Shown: positions 46,535 through 56,563, numbered from the stretch's first letter. The stretch: DNA of 64,000 bases from Holophagales bacterium (GCA_009845425.1 VXZQ01000009.1:62001-126000), one strand, 5' to 3'. Translations and numbers: made by a program. Notes: generated by a model not told the origin, from the sequence alone.

Positions 46535-48487
46535 ATGCTGAACGTCATTCGCAAGAACATCAAGAGCTTCTATCCGCTGGCCATCGGCCTCGCCGGAGTA
46601 TTCGTGCTCCTCGTCTTCACCGACTTCCGGTCGCTCGAAGGCACCCGCGTCAACCCGGACGCCGCCCTCCTGGGCGGCGACAGCATCACCTTTGCCGAGT
46701 TCGAACGCAGCTACCGGAATGCCGAGAACCGCTACCGGGAGATCTACGGCGACGCATTCAACGCGGATCTCGCGGACCAGCTCCAGTTGCCGGTTCAGGC
46801 CCTCGAAGCCCTGATCAACGACCGCCTTCTCATCATGGAGGCGGAGCGGATGGGGCTGACCGTCAGCGACGAAGAGCTCCAGGAAGAGATCCTCTCCGTG
46901 CCCGCCCTGACCGACGGGGCCGGCAACTTCATCGGCGCGCAGCGGTACCAGGAGGTCCTGCGCGCCAACCGGCTGACGGTGGACGGGTTCGAGAACGACC
47001 TGCGCAGTTCCGTGCTCGTGCGGAAGCTGCAAGCGGCGCTGACCGAGGTCGCCCACGTTTCCGACGCTGAGGTGGAACTGCGCGCCCGCGAGGCAGCCGA
47101 ACGCGCCGCGATCCGCTACTTCCAGGTGCCGGCCAGCCGTTTCGCCGCCGAGGCCGAGCCTTCGAGCGAGGAGGCCGCTGCCTACTTCGAGGAGCACCGC
47201 GACGAGTTCAAGCTCCCCGAGCGGCGGCGCGTGGGCTATCTCCTGGTCAGCACGAACACGGTCCGGGCCGAACTCGAGGTGACCGACGACGAGGTACAGA
47301 GTTACTACGAGGACAACTCGGCCCAGTTCGAGATCCCTGAGCAGGTTCGGGCCAGCCACATTCTCCTGCTCGAGAACAGCGAAAGGGACGCGGAGCAGGC
47401 GCGCAGCCTGCTGAACCGGCTGCGCGGTCGCATCGAGGCCGGAGAGGACTTCGCGGCGCTGGCCCGGGAGTACTCGGACGACGAGGCGACGAAGGAGGCC
47501 GGCGGCGATCTCGGCTACTTCGGCCGCGGCGCGATGACGCAGGCCTTCGAAGACGCCGCGTTCGGCGCCGCCAGCGGCGACCTGGTGGGACCGGTCGAGA
47601 ACCAGCTCGGTCCGCGCGCGGCCCATCACCTGATCCAGGTCCACGAGCGCCGCGAAGGCGGACGCCAGACCCTCGAGGAGGTCAGCAACCTGATCCGTGT
47701 CCAACTCCTCGCTACCCGCGCCGAAGAGGAAGCGAAGAGCCGGATCGACGCCCTGCACGAGCGGCTGGCCGACGAGTCGTTCGCGGGCGAGGACGAAGCC
47801 CGGGAACTGGCCGCCGCCGAAGCGCTGGTCTATGCCAGCACGGAGCCCTTCGGCGAAGACGACCCCGTGGCCGGCATCGGCCGGAACTTCAACTTCAGTT
47901 CCGCGGCGTTCGGTCTCGAGACCGGCGCCTGGTCCGAGCCGGTCCGCATCGCGGCCGGCTGGGCTCTCCTGTCCGTGCTCGAGGTCCTGCCGCCTCGCGA
48001 CTCGGAGTTCGCCGAAGTCGAAGTGGACGTCCGGGAGGTTGTCCGCGGCCAGAAGGAGAGCGAACTCCTGGCGGCGGCGCTCACCGAGGCCCGGGGGCGC
48101 GTCGAGAACGGGTTGAGCATGGACGACGCGGCCGAGGAGTTCGATGCAGTGATCGAGGAGAGCGGGAGCTTCGGGCTGCGTGAGCCGATCGGCACACTGG
48201 GCGCAATGCCCGAGCTGTCGCGCGCGGCGTTCGCACTCTCCGCCGGTGAAACAGGCGGCCCGGTCGACACTCCGTTCGGCGCCGTCCTGTTCGAGGTCAC
48301 CGAGCGCGAGTCCTTCGATCCGGTGCTGTTCGACCCGGAAACGACCCGGAACGAGCTGCTCGCCGAGCGCAACCTGACGATGCTCCAGTCCCTGCTGCAG
48401 CAGCTTCGCGAGGAGGTCGGCGTCCGCTACACCCAGGACTTCATCGAGAACTTCGGTCTGGCCGAGACCGAGGCGGCCGGCACCTGA
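46535..48487 (+). CDS. ppiD: Membrane-anchored parvulin-type PPIase (PpiD/SurA-N family)
   Basis: A 650-residue periplasmic folding factor. One N-terminal anchor (FYPLAIGLAGVFVLLVF), a SurA_N chaperone domain (LPVQALEALINDRLLIMEAER in two halves), then a parvulin domain with VRASHILLLEN, EYSDDEATKEAGGDLGYFGRG and FGAASGDLVGPVENQLG. A second, degenerate parvulin-like segment follows in the C-terminal part (LREPIGTLGAMPELSRAAFAL). It assists outer-membrane or secreted protein folding at the translocon exit. ATG start, first gene of a plus-strand run with ruvA 25 bp behind. Confidence 0.92.
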   Translation: MLNVIRKNIKSFYPLAIGLAGVFVLLVFTDFRSLEGTRVNPDAALLGGDSITFAEFERSYRNAENRYREIYGDAFNADLADQLQLPVQALEALINDRLLIMEAERMGLTVSDEELQEEILSVPALTDGAGNFIGAQRYQEVLRANRLTVDGFENDLRSSVLVRKLQAALTEVAHVSDAEVELRAREAAERAAIRYFQVPASRFAAEAEPSSEEAAAYFEEHRDEFKLPERRRVGYLLVSTNTVRAELEVTDDEVQSYYEDNSAQFEIPEQVRASHILLLENSERDAEQARSLLNRLRGRIEAGEDFAALAREYSDDEATKEAGGDLGYFGRGAMTQAFEDAAFGAASGDLVGPVENQLGPRAAHHLIQVHERREGGRQTLEEVSNLIRVQLLATRAEEEAKSRIDALHERLADESFAGEDEARELAAAEALVYASTEPFGEDDPVAGIGRNFNFSSAAFGLETGAWSEPVRIAAGWALLSVLEVLPPRDSEFAEVEVDVREVVRGQKESELLAAALTEARGRVENGLSMDDAAEEFDAVIEESGSFGLREPIGTLGAMPELSRAAFALSAGETGGPVDTPFGAVLFEVTERESFDPVLFDPETTRNELLAERNLTMLQSLLQQLREEVGVRYTQDFIENFGLAETEAAGT

Positions 48488-48512
48488 CCGCGGCGCGGCG
48501 CTCCATAGCGGC

Positions 48513-49130
48513 TTGATCGGCTATCTGCGCGGGCGCCGCCTGGCCCTCGAGCCCGAACGCCTGGTGCTCGACACCAACGGCGTCGGCTACGCCGTGCGGA
48601 TCCCCCTGTCGACGTACTTCGAGCTGGACAAGCTCGACCCGGCCGCCGAGATCGGCCTGTTCATCCACACCCACGTCCGCGCCGACGCGATCGAGCTCTT
48701 CGGCTTCTGGACCGAGGCCGAACGGACCGTTTTCGAGCACTGTCTCGCCGTCAGCGGCGTCGGTCCCCGGCTCGCCCAGGTCGTCCTGTCGGGCGGTTCC
48801 ACGACGGACCTGCTGAACGCCATCGGCGGCGGCAACGTGGCGGCCCTGACCCGGATCCCGGGCATCGGCCGCAAGACGGCCGAGCGGATGGTCCTGGAGC
48901 TCCGGGAAAAGGCGAAGACGCTGCTGGCCGAGGCCGGCGCCGAACCGCCGCCGGCCGAGCCCGAAGCCGGCCGCGAGGACGAGCAGGAACAGGCCGTCAG
49001 CGCCCTGGTCAACCTCGGCTACCGAGCGTCCGAGGCGCAACGCGCCGTCTCACGGGTGCTCGCGGAAGATCCCGAGATGGACTTCCAGGAACTCCTGCGC
49101 CGGAGCCTGCGCCGGCTGTCGCGGCTCTGA
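48513..49130 (+). CDS. ruvA: Holliday junction DNA helicase subunit RuvA
   Basis: A 205-residue junction-binding protein. TTG start at 48513 (MIGYLRGRRLALEPERLVLD). Domain I OB-fold with VLDTNGVGYAVRIP, domain II paired helix-hairpin-helix with SGVGPRLAQVVLSGG and RIPGIGRKTAERMVLELR, a proline/glutamate-rich linker (about 140-157), and domain III ending ALVNLGYRASEAQRAV that binds RuvB. ruvC is not in the window. Confidence 0.96.
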   Translation: MIGYLRGRRLALEPERLVLDTNGVGYAVRIPLSTYFELDKLDPAAEIGLFIHTHVRADAIELFGFWTEAERTVFEHCLAVSGVGPRLAQVVLSGGSTTDLLNAIGGGNVAALTRIPGIGRKTAERMVLELREKAKTLLAEAGAEPPPAEPEAGREDEQEQAVSALVNLGYRASEAQRAVSRVLAEDPEMDFQELLRRSLRRLSRL

Positions 49131-49168
49131 CGACCGGAAAGGCGTCGGAGAGGCCTCGGACGCACCCG

Positions 49169-49344
49169 CCCGTCCTGGGGCACGAGGGGTCAGCTCCCAG
49201 GGTGACGCGGGCGCTTGAGAGGAGATGGAAAGGGTTGCGCCCGCTCCGCTTCACTCGCTCCGGTTGGCTTCGGATCCTGTGCGGTCGTTGGCCGTCGCTC
49301 GTTCAGAGGCACCTGGGAGCTGACCCCTCGTGCCCCAGGACGGG
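49169..49344. repeat. Perfect 33-bp inverted repeat, arms 49169-49201 and 49312-49344
   Basis: The left arm starts CCCGTCCTGGGGCACG and ends GGTCAGCTCCCAGG; the right arm is its exact reverse complement. The loop is 110 bases. The outer half (CCCGTCCTGGGGCACG) also occurs at 50512-50527. Transcribed, it could fold into a very stable stem. Confidence 0.92.
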
Positions 49345-49360
49345 CTGGCGGTCGTTGCCG
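49329..49360 (+). repeat. 32-bp repeat, left copy flanking ruvB
   Basis: Begins CGTGCCCCAGGACGGG and ends TCGTTGCCG. Its exact reverse complement is at 50496-50527, just after the ruvB stop, so ruvB is bracketed by a 32-bp inverted pair. It overlaps the right arm of the 33-bp inverted repeat. Confidence 0.92.
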
Positions 49361-49449
49361 TCTGGCGGGCTCTTCGGGTAGAGCACCCCCTCTCTCTGGG
49401 TGCGCGGACCGCGGCGGACACTGCCTGGAGGGCGCGATACCATCCACCC

Positions 49450-50481
49450 ATGGTCGGAACCGGCGGCACCGACGGTGAAGAGAGCGTTCTTTCAGCCGCC
49501 CGGGACGCGGAGGACCGTCGCCTCGAACCGTCGCTCCGGCCGCAGCGGCTGAACGAGTACCTGGGCCAGGAGAAGATCGTCGAGCTGCTCGACATCTACA
49601 TGCAGGCGGCGCGCCGGCGGGGCGAAGCTCTGGACCACGTGCTGCTGTTCGGGCCCCCCGGGCTCGGCAAGACGACCCTGGCGCACATCATCGCCAGGGA
49701 GATGGGCTCGGCGTTGCGGTCCACCTCCGGTCCGGTCCTGGAACGACCGGGCGATCTTGCCGCCATTCTGACCAATCTCGAACCCGGAGATGTCCTCTTC
49801 ATCGACGAGATCCACCGGCTCGGTCCGACGGTGGAGGAGATCCTCTACCCGGCGCTCGAGGACTTCCAGCTCGATCTGGTGATCGGTGCCGGGCCGATGG
49901 CCAAGACGGTGCGCATCGATCTGCCCCGATTCACGCTGGTTGGCGCCACCACGCGCGCCGGTCTGATCACGCCGCCGCTGCAGGGTCGCTTCGGCATCGT
50001 CCACCGGCTCGACTTCTACGGTCCGGATGTCCTCAGCGTGATCATCCAGCGCTCGGCCGAGCTGCTCGAGGTGCCCGTTGATCTGGGCGGCGCGGACGAG
50101 ATCGCCCGGCGCAGCCGCGGTACGCCCAGGATCGCGAACCGGCTGCTGCGCCGCGTGCGCGACTACGCGCAGATCGAAGCGGACGGACGGATCGACCGCG
50201 ACATCGCCAACCGGGCTCTCCTTCAGCAGGAAGTCGACGAGCAGGGCCTGGACAAGATCGACCGCAGGATCATGAGACGGCTGATCGAACAGTACGAGGG
50301 CGGCCCGGCCGGCCTCAAGGCCCTCGCGGCGTCGGTCGGCGAAGACGAGGGCACAATCGAGGACTTCTACGAGCCGTACCTTGTCCAGAAGGGATTCCTC
50401 CAGCGCACCCGCCGCGGCCGGGTGGCCACCAGGCGGGCGTACGAACACCTGGACCTGGAAGTGCGGGGCACCCTTTTCTGA
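49450..50481 (+). CDS. ruvB: Holliday junction branch-migration ATPase RuvB
   Basis: A 343-residue AAA+ motor. ATG at 49450 ([20 protein letters not shown]). Typical segments: [16 protein letters not shown], Walker [11 protein letters not shown] near 67-76, Walker [13 protein letters not shown], sensor 1 GATTRAG, the arginine-finger region [15 protein letters not shown], and the winged-helix end [19 protein letters not shown]. Works with RuvA to drive branch migration. Separated from ruvA by a repeat-filled 319 bp and bracketed by a 32-bp inverted repeat pair. The open frame upstream of 49450 is repeat sequence. Confidence 0.97.
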   Translation: MVGTGGTDGEESVLSAARDAEDRRLEPSLRPQRLNEYLGQEKIVELLDIYMQAARRRGEALDHVLLFGPPGLGKTTLAHIIAREMGSALRSTSGPVLERPGDLAAILTNLEPGDVLFIDEIHRLGPTVEEILYPALEDFQLDLVIGAGPMAKTVRIDLPRFTLVGATTRAGLITPPLQGRFGIVHRLDFYGPDVLSVIIQRSAELLEVPVDLGGADEIARRSRGTPRIANRLLRRVRDYAQIEADGRIDRDIANRALLQQEVDEQGLDKIDRRIMRRLIEQYEGGPAGLKALAASVGEDEGTIEDFYEPYLVQKGFLQRTRRGRVATRRAYEHLDLEVRGTLF

Positions 50482-50495
50482 AGGCACACCAGGGC

Positions 50496-50527
50496 CGGCA
50501 ACGACCGCCAGCCCGTCCTGGGGCACG
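50496..50527 (-). repeat. 32-bp repeat, right copy flanking ruvB
   Basis: Exact reverse complement of 49329-49360. It starts 15 bp after the ruvB stop and precedes thrA by 89 bp. The palindromic GGGGC-ACG-CCCC context next to it might help end the ruvB transcript. Confidence 0.92.
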
Positions 50528-50616
50528 CCCCGCCGTGGCGCCGACTGTCGCTCGGGTGTACGCTATTGCGCCTTTCGCGCCCTCCGACGACGACGTGACT
50601 TCCAACGCATCCGATC

Positions 50617-53160
50617 ATGAAGGTACTCAAGTTCGGCGGCTCTTCCGTGGCCGACGCCAGCCGCCTGCAGGCGGCGGCGCGGATCGTCGAACGGCAACTC
50701 GACGGTTGCCCGGGGGACGGTGCGGTGGTGGTCTCCGCCCTTGGCGGAGTCACGGACCGCCTGCTGGCACTGGCGGCGGGCGCTGTCGAGGGCAACGGGG
50801 GCGCTGAAGCGGCGCGCGAGGCCGCCGCGCTTCGCGACCACCACCTGAAGATCGCGGCCGAGGTCGCCGCCGGGGCCGACCTTCCCGGCCTCAGGGCAAC
50901 CCTCGACGAACTGTGCGACGGCCTGGTCCGGGAACTCGGCGACTGCGAACGGACCGGGGTCACCGCGGAGCGGCCGCGGGAAGCCTGGATCGACCGGATC
51001 GTCTGCCACGGCGAGCTCCTGTCGACCCAGCTCCTGGCCGCCGCCCTCCGCGCCCGGGGCCTGGCGGCCGAGGCCCGCGACGCCCGCCCGCTGGTGCGGA
51101 CCGACGGTTCCTTCCAGGCGGCGCTCGTCGAACTCGAACCGACGATGAACGCGATCGCCGCCCACTTCGCCGGCCTCGGCGAGGACGGCCCGTTGCAGGT
51201 GGTCACCGGCTTCCTCGGCAGCACGCCGGAGGGTGAGACCACGACCCTGGGCCGCAGCGGTTCCGACCTGACGGCTTCTCTCGTTGGCGCCGCGCTCGAC
51301 GCCGAGCGGATCGAGATCTGGACGGATGTCCCGGGCGTGATGACGGCCGACCCGCGGCGCGTCGAAGACGCCCTGCCGATCCCGCGGTTGAGCTACGAGG
51401 AGATGCTCGAGCTCTCCCACTTCGGCGCCAAGGTGGTCTACCCGCCGACGGTCACCCCGGCCCGGCGCAAGGCCATTCCCCTGTTCGTTCGCAGCACCCT
51501 CGACCCCGAGCACCCCGGGACCCTGGTCGACGGCGGCAGAGACCGGCAGCGGGCTCGCGGCACGGCGGTCACCGGCATCTCCTCGATCGACGACGTCCAC
51601 CTGATGCTGCTGGTCGGAGACAACCTGGTCGGCACCCCGGGAGTCGCCGCGCGGCTCTTCGACGCCCTGGCGGCGAGCGGAGCCAGCGCGATCCTGATCT
51701 CGCAGGCGTCGAGTGAGCACTCGATCTGCTTCGCGGTCGAGCCCGGAGTCTCCGAAGCGGCCCGCGAGGCGGTCGAGGCCGAGTTCCGGTCGGAGATCGA
51801 GTCCGGATCGGTCCGGCCCCTGATCGTCGAGCGCGACCAGTCGATCGTCGCGGTGGTCGGCGACGGCATGCGGGAGCGTCCGGGCATCGCCGGCCGGGTG
51901 TTCGGGATCCTCGGCCGGCGGGCCGTCAACGTGCGGGCCGTGGCCCAGGGTTCGTCCGAGCGGAACATCTCGATGGTCGTCGCCAGGGCCGACCAGGGGC
52001 GCGCGGTGCGCTGGATCCACCGGGAGTTCTTCCGGGGCTCCGCCTCCGGCCGGCTCGCGCTCTACGTACTCGGCGTCGGCGGCGTCGGATCGGCGCTGCT
52101 GCGGCAGCTCGCCACCGAGCGGGACGCCCTCGAGCAGCGGGGAATCGACCTGCAGTTGCGGGGACTGGCGAGTTCGCGCTTCATGGAGCTCGCGGTGCGC
52201 AGGGGCGGCGGGCGCCTGGACCCCGGCGCCGGAGGAGACCCGGACGGCTGGCGGAGCGCCCTGAAGCAGGGCGGCGAGACGGCTGACCTCGACCGGCTGC
52301 TCGAGCACCTCGGTGAAACCGCCGCCGGCGGGGGCCGGACGATTCTGGTCGACGTCACGGCGAGCGGCGCGATGAGCGCCGTCTACCACCGCGCGCTCGC
52401 GGCCGGCGCCGCGGTGGTCAGCGCCAACAAGCTACCGTTCGCGGGGCCGATCGCGGACTTCCGCGCGTTCCGCGCCGACGGCGGGGCGAACGTCTTTCAC
52501 GAGGCGACCGTGGGCGCCGGCCTGCCGGTACTCCACACCGTCGACCTGCTGCTGGGCGCGGGCGATCCGATCGAGTCCGTCTCGGGCGTCTTCTCCGGAA
52601 CGCTCGCCTACCTCACCGGCGAGTTGAGCGCGCGGCAGGTGTGGAGCGACTCCGTGCGCCGGGCCCACCGGCTGGGCTACACGGAGCCGGATCCGCGCGA
52701 CGATCTCGGCGGACTGGACGTGGCCCGCAAGCTGCTCATCCTGGCCCGGCTCTGCGGCGCCGATCTCGAAATGGACGACGTCGAGGTGGCGCCCATGCTC
52801 GACCGGCCCGACCTCGCCGACCTGCCGCTCGAGGACTGGTGGCAGCGTCTCGCCTCGGCGGACGAAGAAATGGCGGCCCGCTTCGCCGAGGCCAGGTCCG
52901 CCGCTCTCGAACTCGCCTATCTCGCCGAACTCGAGACGGGCGGCGAGGGGGCGACGGCCCGGGTCGGGCTCCAGGCCGTTCCGTCCGACCATCCGGTGGC
53001 CGGAATGCCGGCATCGGACAACATGTTCGTCTTCCGCAGCCAGCGCTACAACGAACGGCCGCTGATCGTCCAGGGACCCGGCGCCGGGACCGAACTCACC
53101 GCGGGCGGCGTGTTCGGCGACATCCTGCGCGCCTGGGCCGAGCGGGGAGCCTCACCATGA
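50617..53160 (+). CDS. thrA: Bifunctional aspartokinase / homoserine dehydrogenase
   Basis: An 847-residue fusion catalysing the first and third steps from aspartate to threonine. Aspartokinase: KFGGSS at 5-10, [10 protein letters not shown] near 212-221, [13 protein letters not shown] at 235-247. Two ACT-type regulatory modules lie at about 325-470 ([22 protein letters not shown], divided [13 protein letters not shown] and [29 protein letters not shown] likewise [15 protein letters not shown]). Homoserine dehydrogenase starts near 480 with [15 protein letters not shown], then [19 protein letters not shown] and [21 protein letters not shown] domains predict feedback control by threonine. ATG start; no leader peptide or attenuator was recognised upstream. 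The stop overlaps asd as ATGA. Confidence 0.96.
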   Translation: MKVLKFGGSSVADASRLQAAARIVERQLDGCPGDGAVVVSALGGVTDRLLALAAGAVEGNGGAEAAREAAALRDHHLKIAAEVAAGADLPGLRATLDELCDGLVRELGDCERTGVTAERPREAWIDRIVCHGELLSTQLLAAALRARGLAAEARDARPLVRTDGSFQAALVELEPTMNAIAAHFAGLGEDGPLQVVTGFLGSTPEGETTTLGRSGSDLTASLVGAALDAERIEIWTDVPGVMTADPRRVEDALPIPRLSYEEMLELSHFGAKVVYPPTVTPARRKAIPLFVRSTLDPEHPGTLVDGGRDRQRARGTAVTGISSIDDVHLMLLVGDNLVGTPGVAARLFDALAASGASAILISQASSEHSICFAVEPGVSEAAREAVEAEFRSEIESGSVRPLIVERDQSIVAVVGDGMRERPGIAGRVFGILGRRAVNVRAVAQGSSERNISMVVARADQGRAVRWIHREFFRGSASGRLALYVLGVGGVGSALLRQLATERDALEQRGIDLQLRGLASSRFMELAVRRGGGRLDPGAGGDPDGWRSALKQGGETADLDRLLEHLGETAAGGGRTILVDVTASGAMSAVYHRALAAGAAVVSANKLPFAGPIADFRAFRADGGANVFHEATVGAGLPVLHTVDLLLGAGDPIESVSGVFSGTLAYLTGELSARQVWSDSVRRAHRLGYTEPDPRDDLGGLDVARKLLILARLCGADLEMDDVEVAPMLDRPDLADLPLEDWWQRLASADEEMAARFAEARSAALELAYLAELETGGEGATARVGLQAVPSDHPVAGMPASDNMFVFRSQRYNERPLIVQGPGAGTELTAGGVFGDILRAWAERGASP

Positions 53161-54248
53161 CCATCCGGAACGAACCCTTCCGCGCCGCCGTCCTCGGTGC
53201 GACCGGCACCGTGGGCCAGCGCTTCGTCACCCTGCTGGCGGAGCACCCGTGGTTCGAGTTGACGGCCCTGGCCGCTTCCGAGCGCTCGGCCGGGAAGGCC
53301 TACCGCGACGCGGTGACCTGGATTCAGACCCGGCCGATCGACGACGCGGTGGCGGCCATGCCCGTTCAGACGATCGACGAACTGATGGACGGCGCCGAAC
53401 TGCCCGGCGGCGAACTGGACATCGTCTTCTCGGCCCTGGACGCCGGCGTCGCGAGAGACATCGAGCCCCGGTTCGCACGGCGCTGCCTGGTCGTCACCAA
53501 CGCGAGCGCCCACCGCATGGACGCGGACGTCCCGCTGATCGTTCCCGAAGTGAACCCGGACCACCTCTCGCTGCTGTCTCCGCCCGAGGGCGGCCAGGCA
53601 CTTCCGGCCGGCATCGTCGCCAACCCGAACTGCTCCACGATCGGCCTGGTGCTGGCGCTCAAGCCTCTCGCCGACGCCTTCGGCTTCGAGCGGATCTCCG
53701 TCGTGACGCTGCAGGCGGTGTCCGGCGCCGGGCTGCCCGGCATCTCGAGCTACCAGATCCTGGACAACGTGATCCCCTGGATCTCCAGCGAAGAGGAGAA
53801 GCTCGAGATCGAGACCGGCAAGATCCTGGGCCGGGTCCACGGCGGAACGATCGAACCGGCCGAGGTCGCCGTCTCGGCCCAGTGCAACCGCGTTCCCGTG
53901 GTCGACGGACACACGCTCTGCGTATCGGTCGACCTCAAGGGCGAGCCGGCGATGGAGGACGTCCGGGAAGCCTGGCGGAGCTTCCGAGCCGAGCCGCAGG
54001 AACGCGGGCTGCCGTCGGCGCCGGCGCAGCCGACCGTCTACCTCGGCGACGACGAGCCGCCCCAGACGCGCGTCCACCGGGACCTCGGCCAGGGCATGAC
54101 GACCTCCATCGGCAGACTGCGGGAGTGTCCGATCCTCGGCTACCGGTTCGTCGCCCTGTCGCACAACACCCTGCGGGGCGCCGCCGGCGGGGCGCTGCTC
54201 GCCGCCGAGCTCGCCGTCGCCCGCTGCGGGCGACGGGCCGCCGGATGA
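53157..54248 (+). CDS. asd: Aspartate-semialdehyde dehydrogenase, archaeal/fungal type
   Basis: Reduces aspartyl phosphate to the semialdehyde, the step between the two ThrA activities and the branch to lysine. 363 residues from the ATG at 53157. NADP-binding AVLGATGTVGQRF at 11-23; catalytic Cys159 in ANPNCSTIGLVLALKPL; VSGAGLPGISSYQILDN and the EEKLEIETGKILG run; the catalytic histidine is in the CNRVPVVDGHT block. The NPNCST-IG and VPVVDGHT style is that of the TIGR00978 group found in archaea, fungi and some bacteria, rather than the E. coli type. Linked to thrA and thrB by ATGA overlaps on both sides. Confidence 0.94.
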   Translation: MTIRNEPFRAAVLGATGTVGQRFVTLLAEHPWFELTALAASERSAGKAYRDAVTWIQTRPIDDAVAAMPVQTIDELMDGAELPGGELDIVFSALDAGVARDIEPRFARRCLVVTNASAHRMDADVPLIVPEVNPDHLSLLSPPEGGQALPAGIVANPNCSTIGLVLALKPLADAFGFERISVVTLQAVSGAGLPGISSYQILDNVIPWISSEEEKLEIETGKILGRVHGGTIEPAEVAVSAQCNRVPVVDGHTLCVSVDLKGEPAMEDVREAWRSFRAEPQERGLPSAPAQPTVYLGDDEPPQTRVHRDLGQGMTTSIGRLRECPILGYRFVALSHNTLRGAAGGALLAAELAVARCGRRAAG

Positions 54249-55228
54249 CGAAGTCGGTGAGGGCGTTCGCCCCGGCCTCGGTCTCCAACATTGCCTGCGG
54301 ATTCGACATCCTGGGCTTCGCCCTGCAATCGGAGGGCGACGGCCGCCTGGGCCCGGGAGACGTCGTCACCGCCCGCGAGCGCGAGCCGACCGCCAGCGGG
54401 CAGGGCCCGGTCCGCATCACGGCGATCGCCGGCGACGAAGGCCGTCTGCCCCTCGAGGCGCAGCGCAACACGGCCGCCGTCGCCGCGAAGGCGCTGGTCG
54501 ACGACGAGGCGCCCGGCGCGGCCGTCGATCTCGAGATCGAGAAGCGCATGCCGCTCGAGAGCGGTCTGGGCTCGAGCGCGGCGAGCGCCGTGGCGGCGGT
54601 GGTCTCGGTCGATGCGCTGCTCCGTCTGGAACTGCCGGCCGCTGCCCTGCTGCGCTACGCCGTCGCCGGCGAGGTCCTGGCGAGCGGGGGCGCGCACGCG
54701 GACAACCTGGCCCCTTCCCTGCTTGGCGGACTCGTGCTGGTCCGCTCGCTCGATCCCGAGCCGGACGTGATCGACCTGCCGGTGCCCGAAGGCCTGACCT
54801 GCGCTCTCGTGCGGCCCCACGCCGAGGTGAACACGAAGGAGTCCCGGGCCCGCCTGGATCGCCTCCTGCCGCTCGAACGCGCCGTGACCCAGTGGGGCAA
54901 CGCCGCCGCACTGGTGGCGGCGCTCTATCGTTCCGACCTGGAACTCCTGTCCCGTGCCCTGGTCGACGTCGTCGCCGAGCCCGTCCGCGCGCCGGCCGTG
55001 CCCGGCTTCCACGCCGCCAAGGCGGCCGCGATCGAGGCCGGCGCACTGGGTTGCAGCCTCTCGGGCAGCGGCCCCGCGCTCTTCGCCCTGTGCGACGGCC
55101 CTGCCGGCGCCAGGCAGGTCGCAGCGGCCATGGCAGGCGCGTTCGAGTCCTCCGCGGGCGTCGACTGCGACCGGCTCGTGGCACCGCTGCCGGCGCCGGG
55201 CGCGCGCGTCATCGACGGCGAGGCGTAA
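54245..55228 (+). CDS. thrB: Homoserine kinase
   Basis: GHMP-family kinase, 327 residues, making O-phosphohomoserine. N-terminal APASVSNIACGFDILGFAL (9-27), the phosphate loop PLESGLGSSAASAVAAV at about 103-119, AHADNLAPSLLGGLVLVRS, and the C-terminal GALGCSLSGSGPALFAL. ATG at 54245 overlaps the asd stop; TAA stop is one base before the thrC GTG. Typical ThrB length. Confidence 0.96.
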   Translation: MTKSVRAFAPASVSNIACGFDILGFALQSEGDGRLGPGDVVTAREREPTASGQGPVRITAIAGDEGRLPLEAQRNTAAVAAKALVDDEAPGAAVDLEIEKRMPLESGLGSSAASAVAAVVSVDALLRLELPAAALLRYAVAGEVLASGGAHADNLAPSLLGGLVLVRSLDPEPDVIDLPVPEGLTCALVRPHAEVNTKESRARLDRLLPLERAVTQWGNAAALVAALYRSDLELLSRALVDVVAEPVRAPAVPGFHAAKAAAIEAGALGCSLSGSGPALFALCDGPAGARQVAAAMAGAFESSAGVDCDRLVAPLPAPGARVIDGEA

Positions 55229-55229
55229 C

Positions 55230-56558
55230 GTGCGCTTCGTCAGCACGGCGGGAAGGACCTCGCCGGTCACCCTCGCCGAGGCACTGCTCGAAGGGCCGGC
55301 CTCCGACGGAGGGCTGTTCGTTCCCGAGCGCCTGGAGCCGCTGGGCGCCGGGGACCTCGCTCTCCTGCGGTCGCAGCCGCTGACCGGCATCTCAGCCATC
55401 CTCGGCCGCCGCCTCTACGGCTCGGAGGTGCCCGAAGACGAACTCGCGGAGCTGCTCGGGGACGCCCTCGACTTCCCGATCCCGCTCACCCCGATCGAGT
55501 CCGGCATCCACTGCCTGGAGCTGTTCCACGGGCCGACGCTCGCCTTCAAGGACGTCGCCTCGCGGGTCATGGCCCGCCTGATGGCGCGGTTCGCGACGGT
55601 TGCCGCCGACGCCGAAACCACCGTGATCGTGGCGACCAGCGGCGACACCGGCAGCGCCGTGGCCCACGCCTTCAGCGGCGTCGCCGGCTTCCGGGTCTGC
55701 GTGCTGTACCCGGACGGGCTCGTCACCGAAGCGCAGCGGCGCCTGTTCACGACCTTGGGCGGCAACGTGACCGCAGTCGCGGTCGAGGGCACCTTCGACG
55801 ATTGCCAGAGCCTGGCCCGGGAGGCCTTCGCCGACGGCGAGCTGCGCCGGCAACGCCCTCTCGCCTCGGCCAACTCGATCAACATCGGCCGGCTGCTTCC
55901 CCAGGTCTTCTACTACTTCCATGCCTGGGCGCAGCTCCCCTCGCCGCCGCTCGACGACGCCGGCGAGCCGCTCGTGTTCTCGACGCCGAGCGGCAACTTC
56001 GGCAACCTGACCGCCGGCCTGATCGCGAAGCGGATCGGCCTGCCCGTCTCCCGGTTCGTGGCGGCGACCAACGTGAACGACGTCGTGCCGGCCTACCTCC
56101 GGAGCGGCGACTACGCGCCGCGCGGTTCGGTCGCCACGATCTCGAACGCGATGGATGTCGGCAATCCGAGCAACTTCGCCCGCATCGTCCATCTCTACTC
56201 CAGCGCTGGCGAGCCGCTCGAGCACATCCGCCGCGACCTGGCGGGCCACTCCTTCGACGACCAGGCGACCCGACGCGCCATGCGCGACGTCCACGACCGC
56301 ACCGGCTACCTGCTAGACCCCCACACCGCCGTCGGCTACCTGGGCCTCAAGGCGGAACTCGAAGCCCGGGGCGGCGGCACCGGCGTCGTCCTCGCCACCG
56401 CCCACCCCGCCAAGTTCGCCGAAACCGTTCAAGCCACCATCGGCATCGAGCCGCCCGCACCGCCCGCCCTCCAACGCTCCGCCCACCTCCCCGAACGCAT
56501 CATCGAGATCCCGGCCGACTACGCGGCCTTGCGCGACGTGCTGCTTGGCGGCGGCTGA
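55230..56558 (+). CDS. thrC: Threonine synthase
   Basis: PLP enzyme finishing threonine synthesis, 442 residues. GTG at 55230, one base after thrB, gives MRFVSTAGRTSPVTLAEALL. The N-terminal LFVPERLEPL matches the E. coli/fungal class; PLP lysine Lys107 in GPTLAFKDVASR; VIVATSGDTGSAVAHAF, LASANSINIGRLLPQVFYYF (exactly the family signature), FSTPSGNFGNLTAG and the late DPHTAVGY. It ends the thr operon and is convergent with the nucleotidyltransferase gene, with a hairpin repeat in the 42-bp gap. Confidence 0.96.
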   Translation: MRFVSTAGRTSPVTLAEALLEGPASDGGLFVPERLEPLGAGDLALLRSQPLTGISAILGRRLYGSEVPEDELAELLGDALDFPIPLTPIESGIHCLELFHGPTLAFKDVASRVMARLMARFATVAADAETTVIVATSGDTGSAVAHAFSGVAGFRVCVLYPDGLVTEAQRRLFTTLGGNVTAVAVEGTFDDCQSLAREAFADGELRRQRPLASANSINIGRLLPQVFYYFHAWAQLPSPPLDDAGEPLVFSTPSGNFGNLTAGLIAKRIGLPVSRFVAATNVNDVVPAYLRSGDYAPRGSVATISNAMDVGNPSNFARIVHLYSSAGEPLEHIRRDLAGHSFDDQATRRAMRDVHDRTGYLLDPHTAVGYLGLKAELEARGGGTGVVLATAHPAKFAETVQATIGIEPPAPPALQRSAHLPERIIEIPADYAALRDVLLGGG

Positions 56559-56563
56559 GGCGC

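Larger units (their letters stand above)
49131..49449. other. 319-bp gene-free gap between ruvA and ruvB, rich in inverted repeats
   Basis: No coding potential supported. It holds a perfect 33-bp inverted repeat with a 110-base loop, one half of a second 32-bp inverted pair spanning ruvB, a small hairpin GCTCT-TCGGGT-AGAGC (49369-49384), and the reverse complement of the copy C repeat tail (49392-49407). I see no clear promoter for ruvB in it. Confidence 0.8.

Noticed and set aside
49009..49449. Small open frames in the ruvA-ruvB gap
   Set aside because: They coincide with the inverted repeats; near-identical N-termini on both sides of ruvB come from the 32-bp repeat, not from coding conservation.
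50482..50616. Threonine attenuator or leader peptide before thrA
   Set aside because: No short frame rich in Thr/Ile codons and no terminator hairpin with a T-run was found.
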